DNA from: a virus
Direction: 5' to 3' (one strand)
Virus record (IMG/VR): IMGVR_UViG_3300023116_000184
Span: 1 to 32,840 of that record
Length of the DNA: 32,840 nucleotides
Shown here: positions 7,230 through 15,121 of the stretch, in pieces
How positions within the stretch are numbered: the stretch's first letter is position 1
Layout: each line of letters opens with the position of its first letter
Position numbers and translations under genes: made by a program
Notes under the pieces: model-generated
What the model saw: only the letters and a program-made list of their open reading frames with translations
What the model was told of the DNA's origin: nothing
Database searches by the model: none

Positions 7230-9767
7230 ATGAAAGAATATCTTGGAAATTATAGAGGGATTGTAATACAAAACAATGATCCTCATATGCGAGGGAGAAT
7301 TAAGGTATTTATACCTAATGTCTCTTCAAATATCTATACTAATTGGGACCAAGATAACGACGATAAGATATTCAATTTCATAGATAATCCTGACGTTCAA
7401 AAGATTATAGAAGAAGTTAAAGAAGTTCTACCTTGGGCTGAATACGCTGGACCTATCTTCGGCGGGTCAGCATCCGCTAGGTACAACGCAACCCTTAAAG
7501 AGGGTGTGGTCTCGGATACAAATAGTTTCGAAGGTAATGAACCTACAGAAGGTTATAGACCTTTAAACATGTATGCGAATGAGTTAGCATACCCCGATGC
7601 CTTTTCAGCTTCAGGGAAAGTCGGCAATCGTTCAGTTAACCCTTATGCAAACCAATACATTCCTGCTAACTATTCGAACTTAGCGAAGGGGATGTTTAGT
7701 ATTCCTAACGTAGGATCTCACGTTTGGGTCTGGTTTATTGGTGGTGATAGTAATCAGCCTGTTTATTTTGCTTCTTCATACGGCGAGGAAGACATCAAAA
7801 GAATTTTCACCAATTCTCAAAAGACAGGTTTAGAGGGTGAAGAAGCGAGTTCACTACACTATCCCGGCACCTATGAAAACATCGTGGAAGACGAACTTTC
7901 ATCTGATGGAAAAACCTTTAGAAGTAAACATGTAATTAATTCCAATAAAAACTCTATTGAAATGATCGATACCGATGGTTTCGAAAGATTGCGTCTAACG
8001 CAGTATGGTGGTTCTTTCATTGATATGACCAATGAAACAACTATTAAAATGAGTACGAACAATGATCAATCAATGGTGTTGGGAGACACGTTCGAAACCC
8101 ACCAAAAAGATAAGAATGAATTCATTGGTGGTGTTAATGATCGAATCATTCACGGAGATAGTTACGAGAAGGTCGGCAATCAAAACTCTTTCGCAGTAAA
8201 TGAGATATTCGATAATTATAAGATTATCCATGAATATAAAACTCTTTTCGACGTTAAAAGGACAAATGCTAACAGCGTTGGGGGAAGATATGAGCAGAAT
8301 GTGACTTCCCCTTATCAGGAACAAGAAGGGTCATATGGAATTTGCCCTGTATGTAATAACATACCGTATGCACAGAAATTGTGGAGACTAAACCCTTTAC
8401 ATAATAGAATAAACTTGTTCTTACCTCTACCTGATCCCGGTTGGCCGGGGCAAAGTTTATTCACACCCGTTTCACCACCAACACTTGCCAATATTGGGGA
8501 TACAGGTTTCGTTGAAGGTGGTTTTTGTCCTCTTTGTAATGATCCTGTGAGCCCTTACTTCTACGAAAATCCCGGTTTTTCGTCTTCAACTGTTAATGGA
8601 AACTGGAATGTTGAAGATAGGAAGCTTTCTGATGGTGTGTTGGGTGATCTCTATAAAAGCACTTCATCCCAAATACTTGACCTTCAAAACTCACTAGGGA
8701 ACGGTGGGGATAGTATTAAGAACATTTCACGCAATTTCGTCTTGAATGTCGGATTAGCGATGAACAATTTACAATCGTATCGTGTTGACGCTACGGGTAA
8801 ACTGAAGAGTGTAGGGGTTTATGTGGCCCCTGAAGGCACAATAATTAAACCCGCACCAACACCTCACGTTGAGCATGTAGATGTAGACCCATTACCGGGA
8901 GGCGATTACATAATAACTGCTGGTAATAAAATGAAGTTCTTAGCAGGGGCTAATGGAATAAACATAAAGACGTTTGGACCTATAGAAATGTATGGGTCAA
9001 TAACCAATTTAACATCTGAACAAATGAATATTCTCGCAAAACATGAATTATTCATTGACGGTGGGGAGAAACTTTCATTACGTGGTCGTCACATTTCCTT
9101 GAATCCTTTTGAACAGAATCCTGTATTAGTCGAAGGTGGGTTACACGTTTCTAAAAATGCTATTATTAAAGGTGGTATGCATGTTGATGGTGAGTTAGGG
9201 GTTCAACATGTTACAGGTCCATCACAATGGTATAAGACTGAACCTAGTGGTGGTTTAACTATGTTAGTGAACACCTTGATTCCACTTGGTTCACCGTCTG
9301 TAGAACCTCATGTCCATCCGGTTATAATTAAATTACCAGATCACGAACATTATTTCGAGAGTTTAAGTATGGATTTGAAATCGTGTAAGGAAGAAGCTAG
9401 ATCTACAATGGTTCAATTAGGTATAAACTCTAACGTAGAAGTTAATTCCCAAAGTGTTAAATACCCGAATCCCGCTAGTGGTGAGGTTAACTTAGCTCAA
9501 CCTGTAGGTGGTATCGTTAATCAAGCGCAAGCTGAAGCGACATTAGCGGACACGCCGGGACTTCCATATAGCTCAATAACAAATGTCTTTAATACAATCT
9601 CACAAGTCAGTGACGTTTCACAGTTTAATGACCTATATAGCACTTTCCAAACAAATGCTGATGGTGTTACCTCATCGGTTAACGCACAAACTGAGGCTAT
9701 AAACGAAGTGTTAAGGGGTAATCTCGGAGCAGTAGAAGACGCTATTGCTGACATCTATTCATCGTAA
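7230..9767 (+). CDS. 5: Central baseplate spike, gp5-like, without lysozyme domain
   Basis: An 845-residue spike-like protein. Residues 1-190 form a gp5-type OB-fold: LGNYRGIVIQNNDPHMRGRI at the start and NVGSHVWVWFIGGDSNQPVY near 160-179. Residues about 215-330 and 560-690 carry the short repeating strands expected of a VgrG/gp5 beta-helix (for example ERLRLTQYGGSFIDM, TAGNKMKFLAGANGINIKT). The lysozyme domain found in T4 gp5 is absent. Two odd features stand out. CPVC at 372-375 and CPLC at 433-436 form a likely zinc-ribbon insertion, and HVH (694-696) plus HEH (705-707) recall the metal-binding tip of phage spikes, although about 140 helical residues follow. It would form the trimeric membrane-piercing needle of the tail. 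Confidence 0.75.
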   Translation: MKEYLGNYRGIVIQNNDPHMRGRIKVFIPNVSSNIYTNWDQDNDDKIFNFIDNPDVQKIIEEVKEVLPWAEYAGPIFGGSASARYNATLKEGVVSDTNSFEGNEPTEGYRPLNMYANELAYPDAFSASGKVGNRSVNPYANQYIPANYSNLAKGMFSIPNVGSHVWVWFIGGDSNQPVYFASSYGEEDIKRIFTNSQKTGLEGEEASSLHYPGTYENIVEDELSSDGKTFRSKHVINSNKNSIEMIDTDGFERLRLTQYGGSFIDMTNETTIKMSTNNDQSMVLGDTFETHQKDKNEFIGGVNDRIIHGDSYEKVGNQNSFAVNEIFDNYKIIHEYKTLFDVKRTNANSVGGRYEQNVTSPYQEQEGSYGICPVCNNIPYAQKLWRLNPLHNRINLFLPLPDPGWPGQSLFTPVSPPTLANIGDTGFVEGGFCPLCNDPVSPYFYENPGFSSSTVNGNWNVEDRKLSDGVLGDLYKSTSSQILDLQNSLGNGGDSIKNISRNFVLNVGLAMNNLQSYRVDATGKLKSVGVYVAPEGTIIKPAPTPHVEHVDVDPLPGGDYIITAGNKMKFLAGANGINIKTFGPIEMYGSITNLTSEQMNILAKHELFIDGGEKLSLRGRHISLNPFEQNPVLVEGGLHVSKNAIIKGGMHVDGELGVQHVTGPSQWYKTEPSGGLTMLVNTLIPLGSPSVEPHVHPVIIKLPDHEHYFESLSMDLKSCKEEARSTMVQLGINSNVEVNSQSVKYPNPASGEVNLAQPVGGIVNQAQAEATLADTPGLPYSSITNVFNTISQVSDVSQFNDLYSTFQTNADGVTSSVNAQTEAINEVLRGNLGAVEDAIADIYSS

Positions 9768-9777
9768 AGGGAATATT

Positions 9778-10725
9778 ATGGCCAATAAATTCTATAATAG
9801 AAGTCAGACACAAGAAAACTTCAAACCTAATACAGATTATTCCGATTTCGTTTCCACTGTAACAGAAGGAAACAACTCTTTTGAATTGAAACAAAATAGT
9901 GTTCTGTATGATCTCGCTGTGGAAGAAATAAACGTCACTAATTTCGTTTCGAGAGAAGACATACCGGATTGGTTATGTGGGTTTATTGATCTTTCTGAAA
10001 ACGATTCCTATCTCTCACAAGAGCAGCAGAACATTAATAATTTCATAAATGTGAATGAATCTATTCAGGAAGCATTCGATTCTGGGTTAGTAGATCCTGT
10101 TAGATTCGTTAGTGATGAATGCTTGAAATATGGAGTTCCCGGTTCCTATTACTATTCGAAATGTGTGCAAGAAGGCGATTCAGAACGAGCAGAATACATA
10201 AACCAGTTAAATTTTGGTAGTAATTTCCAAAATGTGGATTATATAATAGATAGTACTTTAACGGATCTAGAAGATGCGGTTTTTGAAGAAGTCAATCAGG
10301 CTATTCTCCTTGCTAATATTGACATACAAGCCTCTGTTGTGGGAATAGTCAGGAGGGGCAGCGAATGTAATGGTTGTACACCAAACCCAACTACAGGGGG
10401 GTTTGACCCTACTTGTGGTGGTAATGGGGACCCTTTTTTATGGTGGATAGCGTCGAATGACGATGGTGTCGCTTCAGTCTTACTTCCTTGCTATATGTCA
10501 AATGAAACTGATGTGAGAGTAAGGGATAAAGGCAACGAAAAAACTTGGGAGGGCACTTTCGTGCGCTATGGTGGCGCTAGAAAAATATTCGTTTTCAATG
10601 AACCGGGAATAAATATGGGAGCAGACGTAGTACTCGTCGCCCGTGATGTTAACATGTCATGGAGAATAGGTAATCCCGGTAAAGATCATACGTGGAACGA
10701 AGACCCCAACGATTGGGTTGATTAA
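9778..10725 (+). CDS. Unrecognised protein closing the tail operon
   Basis: A 315-residue protein. I chose the ATG at 9778 because AAAGGGAATATT directly upstream supplies a ribosome binding site; the in-frame ATG at 9745 would lie inside the spike gene and lacks one. The first 200 residues are acidic and rich in Asn, Ser and aromatics. At about 206-227 a short Cys/Gly segment occurs (ECNGCTPNP, then DPTCGGNG). The C-terminal 100 residues alternate hydrophobic strands and end acidic and Trp-rich, suggesting a beta-sandwich. Such modules are common in fibres and baseplate-decorating proteins, but no family was recognised. The stop abuts, with no spacer, the stop of the convergent minus-strand gene. 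Confidence 0.6.
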   Translation: MANKFYNRSQTQENFKPNTDYSDFVSTVTEGNNSFELKQNSVLYDLAVEEINVTNFVSREDIPDWLCGFIDLSENDSYLSQEQQNINNFINVNESIQEAFDSGLVDPVRFVSDECLKYGVPGSYYYSKCVQEGDSERAEYINQLNFGSNFQNVDYIIDSTLTDLEDAVFEEVNQAILLANIDIQASVVGIVRRGSECNGCTPNPTTGGFDPTCGGNGDPFLWWIASNDDGVASVLLPCYMSNETDVRVRDKGNEKTWEGTFVRYGGARKIFVFNEPGINMGADVVLVARDVNMSWRIGNPGKDHTWNEDPNDWVD

Positions 10726-11076
10726 TTATTCCTCATTCTTCACAATTAAACTCATAAAAGCTTTTTTAAGTAAATGCATAAGGGCATTATATTCTTTCTG
10801 AGTTTTGGTTCTAGAGAGAACGATTTCTTCACCATTTAAATCATAACCAATGATCATAAACGTATCTAACCATTCAGAATTTACAGCTAAAAGGGATTTG
10901 AAATTTCGAACTCTTTCTTTCTCTAATTCATCTTCCTGATCAACATTATCTTTAAGAAGTTTAGATATAAACTTTGTAATATCTTGTTCGCGTCTTATAT
11001 TCAATGATTCATCGTCATTTTCAAACTTTTCATCACGATTATCATTGTCGTCATTATCTTTAGCTTTCGGGGACAT
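10726..11076 (-). CDS. Small acidic protein, likely late-expressed
   Basis: A 116-residue protein with a highly charged, Asp/Asn-rich N-terminus (residues 1-30, probably disordered), a helical middle and a hydrophobic C-terminal helix (NALMHLLKKAFMSLIV). The family is not recognised. It is the last gene of the minus-strand block. Its ribosome binding site (AAAAGGA) is embedded in the 11077-11116 hairpin, whose loop carries a perfect T4-type late promoter. Expression is therefore probably late even though the upstream genes are early or middle. The stop codon (TTA on the plus strand, 10726-10728) touches the stop of the tail operon. Confidence 0.65.
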   Translation of the reverse strand: MSPKAKDNDDNDNRDEKFENDDESLNIRREQDITKFISKLLKDNVDQEDELEKERVRNFKSLLAVNSEWLDTFMIIGYDLNGEEIVLSRTKTQKEYNALMHLLKKAFMSLIVKNEE

Positions 11077-11116
11077 AATCCAATCCTTTTAAGTATTTAT
11101 ATAAAAGGATTAAATT
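11077..11116 (-). promoter_or_regulatory. RBS-sequestering hairpin with late promoter in its loop
   Basis: On the minus-strand RNA, AATCCTTTTA (11111-11102) pairs perfectly with TAAAAGGATT (11091-11082) around a 10-base loop. Five more outward pairs, two of them G-U, extend the stem to about 15 pairs. The stem begins at the stop codon of the 106-residue gene and ends just before the ATG at 11076, burying the AAAAGGA ribosome binding site. Read-through RNA would be poorly translated. RNA started at the loop promoter loses the 5' arm and frees the site. The same arrangement is established for T4 genes e, soc and 49. Confidence 0.7.
11094..11101 (-). promoter_or_regulatory. T4-type late promoter TATAAATA
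   Basis: The octamer TATAAATA, an exact match to the T4 late promoter core recognised by gp55, reads toward the ATG at 11076. With T4 spacing, transcription would start near 11088, leaving a leader of about a dozen bases that still contains AAGGA. The gp55 homologue at the right end of this window is the expected sigma factor. Confidence 0.7.
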
Positions 11117-11436
11117 CAACTATTTCCCTGAATACCATGCTCCACTAAAAAAGTCACAATAACTTCAATAGAACTTGTAGAAAGCTTGAATTTCTGAGGG
11201 AGGAACTGACCACCATCATATAACTCAAAATAGTTATCACCAATGGAAGACTCCTTCAAATTGTCCTTATTGGCGTTGACGTAGCATGTGCAAAGGACAC
11301 TTGCAGAACCGGGATTAATGACAATTGTCCACGCTCTTGGGTCAACATCGGAATAATCCACATCTAACCGTGAAACGTTGTATCCGCATCCCTTTAATCT
11401 ACTAATAAAATAACCTTGACTGTTTAACCTATTCAT
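11116..11436 (-). CDS. Small protein downstream of the sliding clamp, unrecognised
   Basis: A 106-residue soluble protein with a central beta-rich part containing CTC (SVLCTCYVN near residues 46-54), a DGGQFLP turn and a C-terminal helix. The initiating ATG has a good site, AAGGAAAAGAG, in the 18-base gap after the gp45 gene. Its stop codon begins the regulatory hairpin that controls the next gene. It looks like a compact folded domain. I cannot assign a family; co-transcription with gp45 suggests an early or middle role. Confidence 0.6.
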   Translation of the reverse strand: MNRLNSQGYFISRLKGCGYNVSRLDVDYSDVDPRAWTIVINPGSASVLCTCYVNANKDNLKESSIGDNYFELYDGGQFLPQKFKLSTSSIEVIVTFLVEHGIQGNS

Positions 11437-11454
11437 CTCTTTTCCTTTCGTTTT

Positions 11455-12210
11455 TTACTTCACTAATGCTGTTATTATATATTGAAGGACGAAATCATCT
11501 TCCTTCACTTCAAACATAATAATACCCTTGTCAACATTCACTTTAATTTTCACGGAATCGAAATTCAACGTGGAAATAACTCTAAATATCTCTAAATTAA
11601 TGGGTAGCTTGTTTTTAATCTCATCCCCATCATACTCATCCGCTAGTTTGAACTCGATCATATCAACATTCTGAAGACTCTCATCCGTTAGAATGCCGTA
11701 TAAGGCGTCATCTTTGGTGTAAAGGTATATCTTATTCGTTTTATCTGCGAATGTGGAGCCTTTTAGGATGTCTTTAAGTGACTGATTATACACATCACAC
11801 TCAAAATCGAATCCCATCTTATAGACATTTTCCATCTTAATAGATGGTGCTTCTAATATCCCATCATCTAACAAATGATATTTGAAGGAGGTTCCCGAAT
11901 CTGACTTATACGATATATTATTCGTATTCACAGATAAGGAGATTGTATCTTCCTTCAAGAAAGAAAACACATTTAACAACTTCGAAACGTCAGGGATGTT
12001 GAGATCGATGGATTCAACGTCATGTTCAAAGTCGAATGTCCCCTTATACTTTGAAAAGAGGATGATCGTTTGCTCTTTCTTATCAAAAGAAGTGGTGGCT
12101 AAACACTCAACACCGTCTTTTTTAAGGGTGAAAATCCCCCTATCAGATATCTTGTTAATTGGATTTAAAAACTTCTTACAAAATACTGTCTTATCTAGAA
12201 CGACTTCCAT
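11455..12210 (-). CDS. 45: DNA polymerase sliding clamp gp45
   Basis: A 251-residue protein (T4 gp45 is 228) with the PCNA-like two-domain plan of repeated beta strands and short helices. The N-terminal domain runs from LDKTVFCKKFLNPINKISDRGIFTLKKDG through the ECLATTS strand. The second domain starts around residue 130 and ends in strands FDSVKIKVNV and DFVLQYIITALVK. As a trimeric ring it would tether gp43 and, in T4, also activate late transcription. The ATG at 12210 is preceded by AGGTGATGA and overlaps the upstream coiled-coil gene by 20 nt. Its place downstream of gene 32, away from 44/62, is unlike T4. No clamp-loader gene is in this window. Confidence 0.75.
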   Translation of the reverse strand: MEVVLDKTVFCKKFLNPINKISDRGIFTLKKDGVECLATTSFDKKEQTIILFSKYKGTFDFEHDVESIDLNIPDVSKLLNVFSFLKEDTISLSVNTNNISYKSDSGTSFKYHLLDDGILEAPSIKMENVYKMGFDFECDVYNQSLKDILKGSTFADKTNKIYLYTKDDALYGILTDESLQNVDMIEFKLADEYDGDEIKNKLPINLEIFRVISTLNFDSVKIKVNVDKGIIMFEVKEDDFVLQYIITALVK

Positions 12211-12469
12211 TCATCACCTGTAGGGTTGCGTTTAAATCTTTATTAGATTTTATAACTTTCTTCAAATCACGCTGCATTTTATCAATAATATTTTGATGTT
12301 GCTTATGCGTTTTTTCCAACTTTGCCACTTTGCGACGAAGGGCCTTATTCTCTTTGTCTATATTAACCACAGACAATTCATTACCCTCTTTTATCACTAC
12401 TTTAGGTAAAGCTTGACTGACCTTTTTTAAGGCTTCAAAGTCTTCTATATTTTCTTCTTTTTCTTTCAT
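12191..12469 (-). CDS. Small coiled-coil protein, unrecognised
   Basis: A 92-residue, Lys/Glu-rich protein. Residues about 38-82 show heptad-like spacing of Leu, Ile, Val and Met, indicating a coiled coil. There is no cysteine and no membrane segment. The ATG overlaps the preceding stop (ATGA) and the gene's own end runs 20 nt into gp45. It may be a small structural or regulatory partner of the replication proteins encoded beside it; nothing in the sequence fixes the role. Confidence 0.6.
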   Translation of the reverse strand: MKEKEENIEDFEALKKVSQALPKVVIKEGNELSVVNIDKENKALRRKVAKLEKTHKQHQNIIDKMQRDLKKVIKSNKDLNATLQVMNGSRSR

Positions 12470-13095
12470 GACTCTTCGGGGTTATGCTCCACTACGATAT
12501 CAGAATGGGGTCCGTCAGTCATAGGGGGTACTGCTGGTTCTTGGGGAACCTCTTCATAATTAGGCCCATCAGTTTCAGTGTTTTCCACTTCAGCAGGACT
12601 AAACGTAGAATCCAAAATGCATTTCAGATTTACAGCTAAATCCTGAAGTAAGAAAACGACTTTCGCTAATTCCTTCAATACCTGATCATTGGAACCTTTA
12701 ACTTCAGCGATTGCGGACACTACCTTCTCCACATCCTCTTTCAGATCAACATTAACCGTAGTTGTGTTGGGTAAGGGTGGAGGTGTGGGTGCCATTTGCT
12801 TTTGACCTGTCGCGGCTACTTGCTGCGGTGGCATTTGCGCTTGAGGCGGTTGAGGTGGTTGAATGTCCTCCACTTCCTGACCCGCTTCTCTCATCCTTTG
12901 AACCAATTCCTGCCGTGCAGAGAGCACAGCAGGGGTTATATCGTCACTAGCAACTTTCTTAATGAATTCGTGTGGGTTATTCATACCAATTAAATTAGCA
13001 CCGTTCCCAACGCCTTCTGCTTGTTTTTGGAGATTTTTCATTTCCCCACCAACGATCATAGCTAAGGCCATTACGTCTTCTTTTTCGCTACTCAT
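12466..13095 (-). CDS. Pro/Gln-rich accessory protein downstream of SSB
   Basis: A 209-residue protein. It has a helical N-terminus (1-75, including RQELVQRMREAGQEVED), a Pro/Gln-rich linker (about 79-110) that is surely disordered, a helical segment (about 113-160, with repeated Leu/Val spacing) and an acidic Pro-rich tail. It starts three bases after the gp32 stop (TAAGCCATG), so it is tied to SSB synthesis. I do not recognise the family. The layout of two helical parts joined by a flexible linker suits an adaptor or scaffold, which is inference only. Confidence 0.6.
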   Translation of the reverse strand: MSSEKEDVMALAMIVGGEMKNLQKQAEGVGNGANLIGMNNPHEFIKKVASDDITPAVLSARQELVQRMREAGQEVEDIQPPQPPQAQMPPQQVAATGQKQMAPTPPPLPNTTTVNVDLKEDVEKVVSAIAEVKGSNDQVLKELAKVVFLLQDLAVNLKCILDSTFSPAEVENTETDGPNYEEVPQEPAVPPMTDGPHSDIVVEHNPEES

Positions 13096-13098
13096 GGC

Positions 13099-14049
13099 TT
13101 AGTCATCCAATTCCGCTAGAAGTTCGTCAATCTCGTCGCTTGCCTCTGAATTATCGTCCGAATCACCCATATCGAGTTCGTCCATGACATCATCAGCGTC
13201 TTCAACAGTTTCGACGACCTGTTCAGTCTTGACCTCTTTAGACTCGGAAGTAGTAGTCTTAGCCTTGGATGAAGACTTTTTACCCGTGGTATTCTTCAGA
13301 CCCAAGGTGTAATCCTCTTCCTCTTCAGCGATCTCTTGAAGTTCATCGAGGAAATTAACCTGAAGGGCTTCGAGTAATTCATCATAAGATAATTGCTCTT
13401 CAAAGATCTTTGTGTGATCCAGAGGATCGTTTAGAAGTTCCATAATCTGTTCATCAGTTAGATCTATCTCTGACGGAGGAAGGAACTTACTCGATGAATA
13501 AGAGGGCCATGCGTCTCTCGAATCAGAATTAGGCTTAACTGTGATTCTAAAGTTGCAACCCTTTTCATCTAATCTCCAAATATTCTTACCGAAGATTTCC
13601 TTATCTTCACCGTTCAGAGCGTCCTGAACAATTGAATTAACCTGCTTACCGAATCTAAATAACTTCAACTGGTTATTCATCTTAGGATTCTTGAGGTTTT
13701 CGATAACATAAAACTTACTGATCCAGTTTTCCTTTCTGCGAATCTTCTTCGACTGCTCCTTAAGGAATGGATCGTCGGACTTCCAGAATTGGATACTCTT
13801 TGCACAGATGGGACATTTCTTCCCTTCAAGTGAAGGACAACGATACGAGACGTATTCACCCGAGTTCGTTTTCCAACCGTGGTGCATGTAGTGGTGCATA
13901 CTCTCTTTAGGGTTTTCCTTATGGATTAGGAAACGACCTAAAACGGAATCACCAATTTCGGTCTTAATGATATGAGAGAAAATACCAGACTCTGGCTTGT
14001 CTTTCATACCGTCCATAATTTCACTAGTTAATGCGTCATAATCAATCAT
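13099..14049 (-). CDS. 32: Single-stranded DNA-binding protein gp32
   Basis: A 316-residue protein (T4 gp32 is 301). The zinc site of the family is visible: His57, Cys71, Cys79 and Cys82 (HHGWKTNSGEYVSYRCP then CPICAKS) match the His-Cys3 arrangement of T4. The OB-fold core continues through ENWISKFYVIENLKNPKMN and GKNIWRLDEKGCNFRITV. The C-terminus (about 255-316) is a Ser/Thr/Lys linker followed by a very acidic tail that would bind replication partners such as gp59 and gp43. It has its own sigma70-like promoter just upstream. The A-rich, unstructured leader with AAGGA would suit autogenous repression as in T4 (inference). Confidence 0.93.
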   Translation of the reverse strand: MIDYDALTSEIMDGMKDKPESGIFSHIIKTEIGDSVLGRFLIHKENPKESMHHYMHHGWKTNSGEYVSYRCPSLEGKKCPICAKSIQFWKSDDPFLKEQSKKIRRKENWISKFYVIENLKNPKMNNQLKLFRFGKQVNSIVQDALNGEDKEIFGKNIWRLDEKGCNFRITVKPNSDSRDAWPSYSSSKFLPPSEIDLTDEQIMELLNDPLDHTKIFEEQLSYDELLEALQVNFLDELQEIAEEEEDYTLGLKNTTGKKSSSKAKTTTSESKEVKTEQVVETVEDADDVMDELDMGDSDDNSEASDEIDELLAELDD

Positions 14050-14081
14050 AATTGTTTTCCTTTGTGTTTGTTTACTTTACT

Positions 14082-14109
14082 AATATAACATAATACATTA
14101 TCATGTCAA
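14082..14109 (-). promoter_or_regulatory. Sigma70-like promoter for gene 32
   Basis: A consensus -35 TTGACA (14109-14104) is separated by 16 bases from TATATT (14087-14082), with TGT directly before the -10 giving an extended -10. Transcription should start near 14075, about 26 bases before the gp32 ATG. The -35 lies in the last codons of the gp59-like gene. It would allow SSB to be made in excess over the upstream helicase genes. Confidence 0.7.
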
Positions 14110-14772
14110 CTCGTCGTCTATTATTTTTCTTATTTTTCTATAACCCCTTGTGGTTAACGATTTCGCCTTTTCCGATTCATTGAAATTATCTACATATGTC
14201 TGTATATTCTCCCCATATTTACCTAGAAATAGACTTCTCTCATCCGGTGGCAATTGACTAATCAGTAAATAAATATTTATCCCAAACTTCGAAAAAGCAA
14301 CGATATTATATATAGTTATTTTCCTGAAAAGTAAATGCGAACACCAATCGTAAGTCAGCGATTCAGTATAGTTTAGGTACTCCCCAAGTGGGATCTTTTT
14401 CTCAAGACAAAAATCTTTTATAAAGAGTAATCCGTTTTTTATCAATAGAAGATTATCGGGGGAATCGGGACCTTCTTCATCCAAATTCTGCAAGTACATA
14501 AAGTACGTTTTTATAGCAATAGGTCTTTTGTAAAATTCCAAATTAAAGACTTGTTTCTTGTTAAAAACCCTATATGGGGCTAACATGAAAACGTCCACGT
14601 TAATGTGGGATTCAGTTCTCTTCAACTTTTCAACTACTTCGTCGAGTAACTTTTCTTCCTTTTCAGATAACCCTTCAAAATCATCTACAGGAGTGTATTC
14701 CTCGCAGTTGAATCTCGCTACGTTGAACAAATATGCGTTATAAATCTCTTTTTTAAAAGACTCAATAGACAT
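14101..14772 (-). CDS. 59: Helicase loader gp59-like
   Basis: A 223-residue, mostly helical protein, close to the length of T4 gp59 (217). The C-terminal half follows the gp59 pattern: SHLLFRKITIYNIVAFSKFG, then a helix with a YVDNF turn, then a basic RGYRKIRKII end. gp59 binds fork DNA and gp32 and loads gp41 helicase. Synteny is strong, since T4 gp59 also precedes gene 32, and here gp41 lies one gene further upstream. The N-terminal half is more divergent and contains an acidic segment (about 25-45). It overlaps the upstream gene by 11 nt. Confidence 0.65.
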   Translation of the reverse strand: MSIESFKKEIYNAYLFNVARFNCEEYTPVDDFEGLSEKEEKLLDEVVEKLKRTESHINVDVFMLAPYRVFNKKQVFNLEFYKRPIAIKTYFMYLQNLDEEGPDSPDNLLLIKNGLLFIKDFCLEKKIPLGEYLNYTESLTYDWCSHLLFRKITIYNIVAFSKFGINIYLLISQLPPDERSLFLGKYGENIQTYVDNFNESEKAKSLTTRGYRKIRKIIDDELT

Positions 14773-15121
14773 TAATATTCTTCTTTTTTAAGGTTTTATT
14801 TATCTTACTTGCTTTCGTCTTCAACATCTTACTCTTTATTAAGTTCGGATATCGTTTCAATATACCTTGTAAAATCGGCATTAATGTTGGAGAACTTGTC
14901 ATTTTCATAGATAATTCTTGCATATTTGGATCTGATAAAATTGTCAAGAATAAATTTGTAGGGTTGATGTTTTTGTTATTTATCAGAAACAAGAACGCAC
15001 CTAATTTGTTTATTATTATGTCAAATTCGACTTCATTAATTTGATTATAAGGTATAAAAGACTCAATAGAATCGTGAAAACTTTCACATAACCCTAATGC
15101 GTTGTCATTACCTTTACTCAT
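14762..15121 (-). CDS. Small protein between helicase and loader, unrecognised
   Basis: A 119-residue helical protein with a hydrophobic central helix (KLGAFLFLINN, about 39-49) and a strongly basic C-terminus (about 96-117, Lys-rich). It starts inside the gp41 stop (ATGA) and overlaps the gp59-like gene by 11 nt. In T4 the gene directly before 59 is 33, the 112-residue late-transcription coactivator. Length and place agree, but I see no clear gp33 sequence pattern and no hydrophobic clamp-binding C-terminus. The product is best left as unknown. Confidence 0.6.
   Translation of the reverse strand: MSKGNDNALGLCESFHDSIESFIPYNQINEVEFDIIINKLGAFLFLINNKNINPTNLFLTILSDPNMQELSMKMTSSPTLMPILQGILKRYPNLIKSKMLKTKASKINKTLKKKNINVY

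Noticed and set aside
9745-9777. Upstream ATG for the last tail-operon gene
   Set aside because: It lies inside the end of the spike gene without a ribosome site, whereas the ATG at 9778 is preceded by AAAGGGA.
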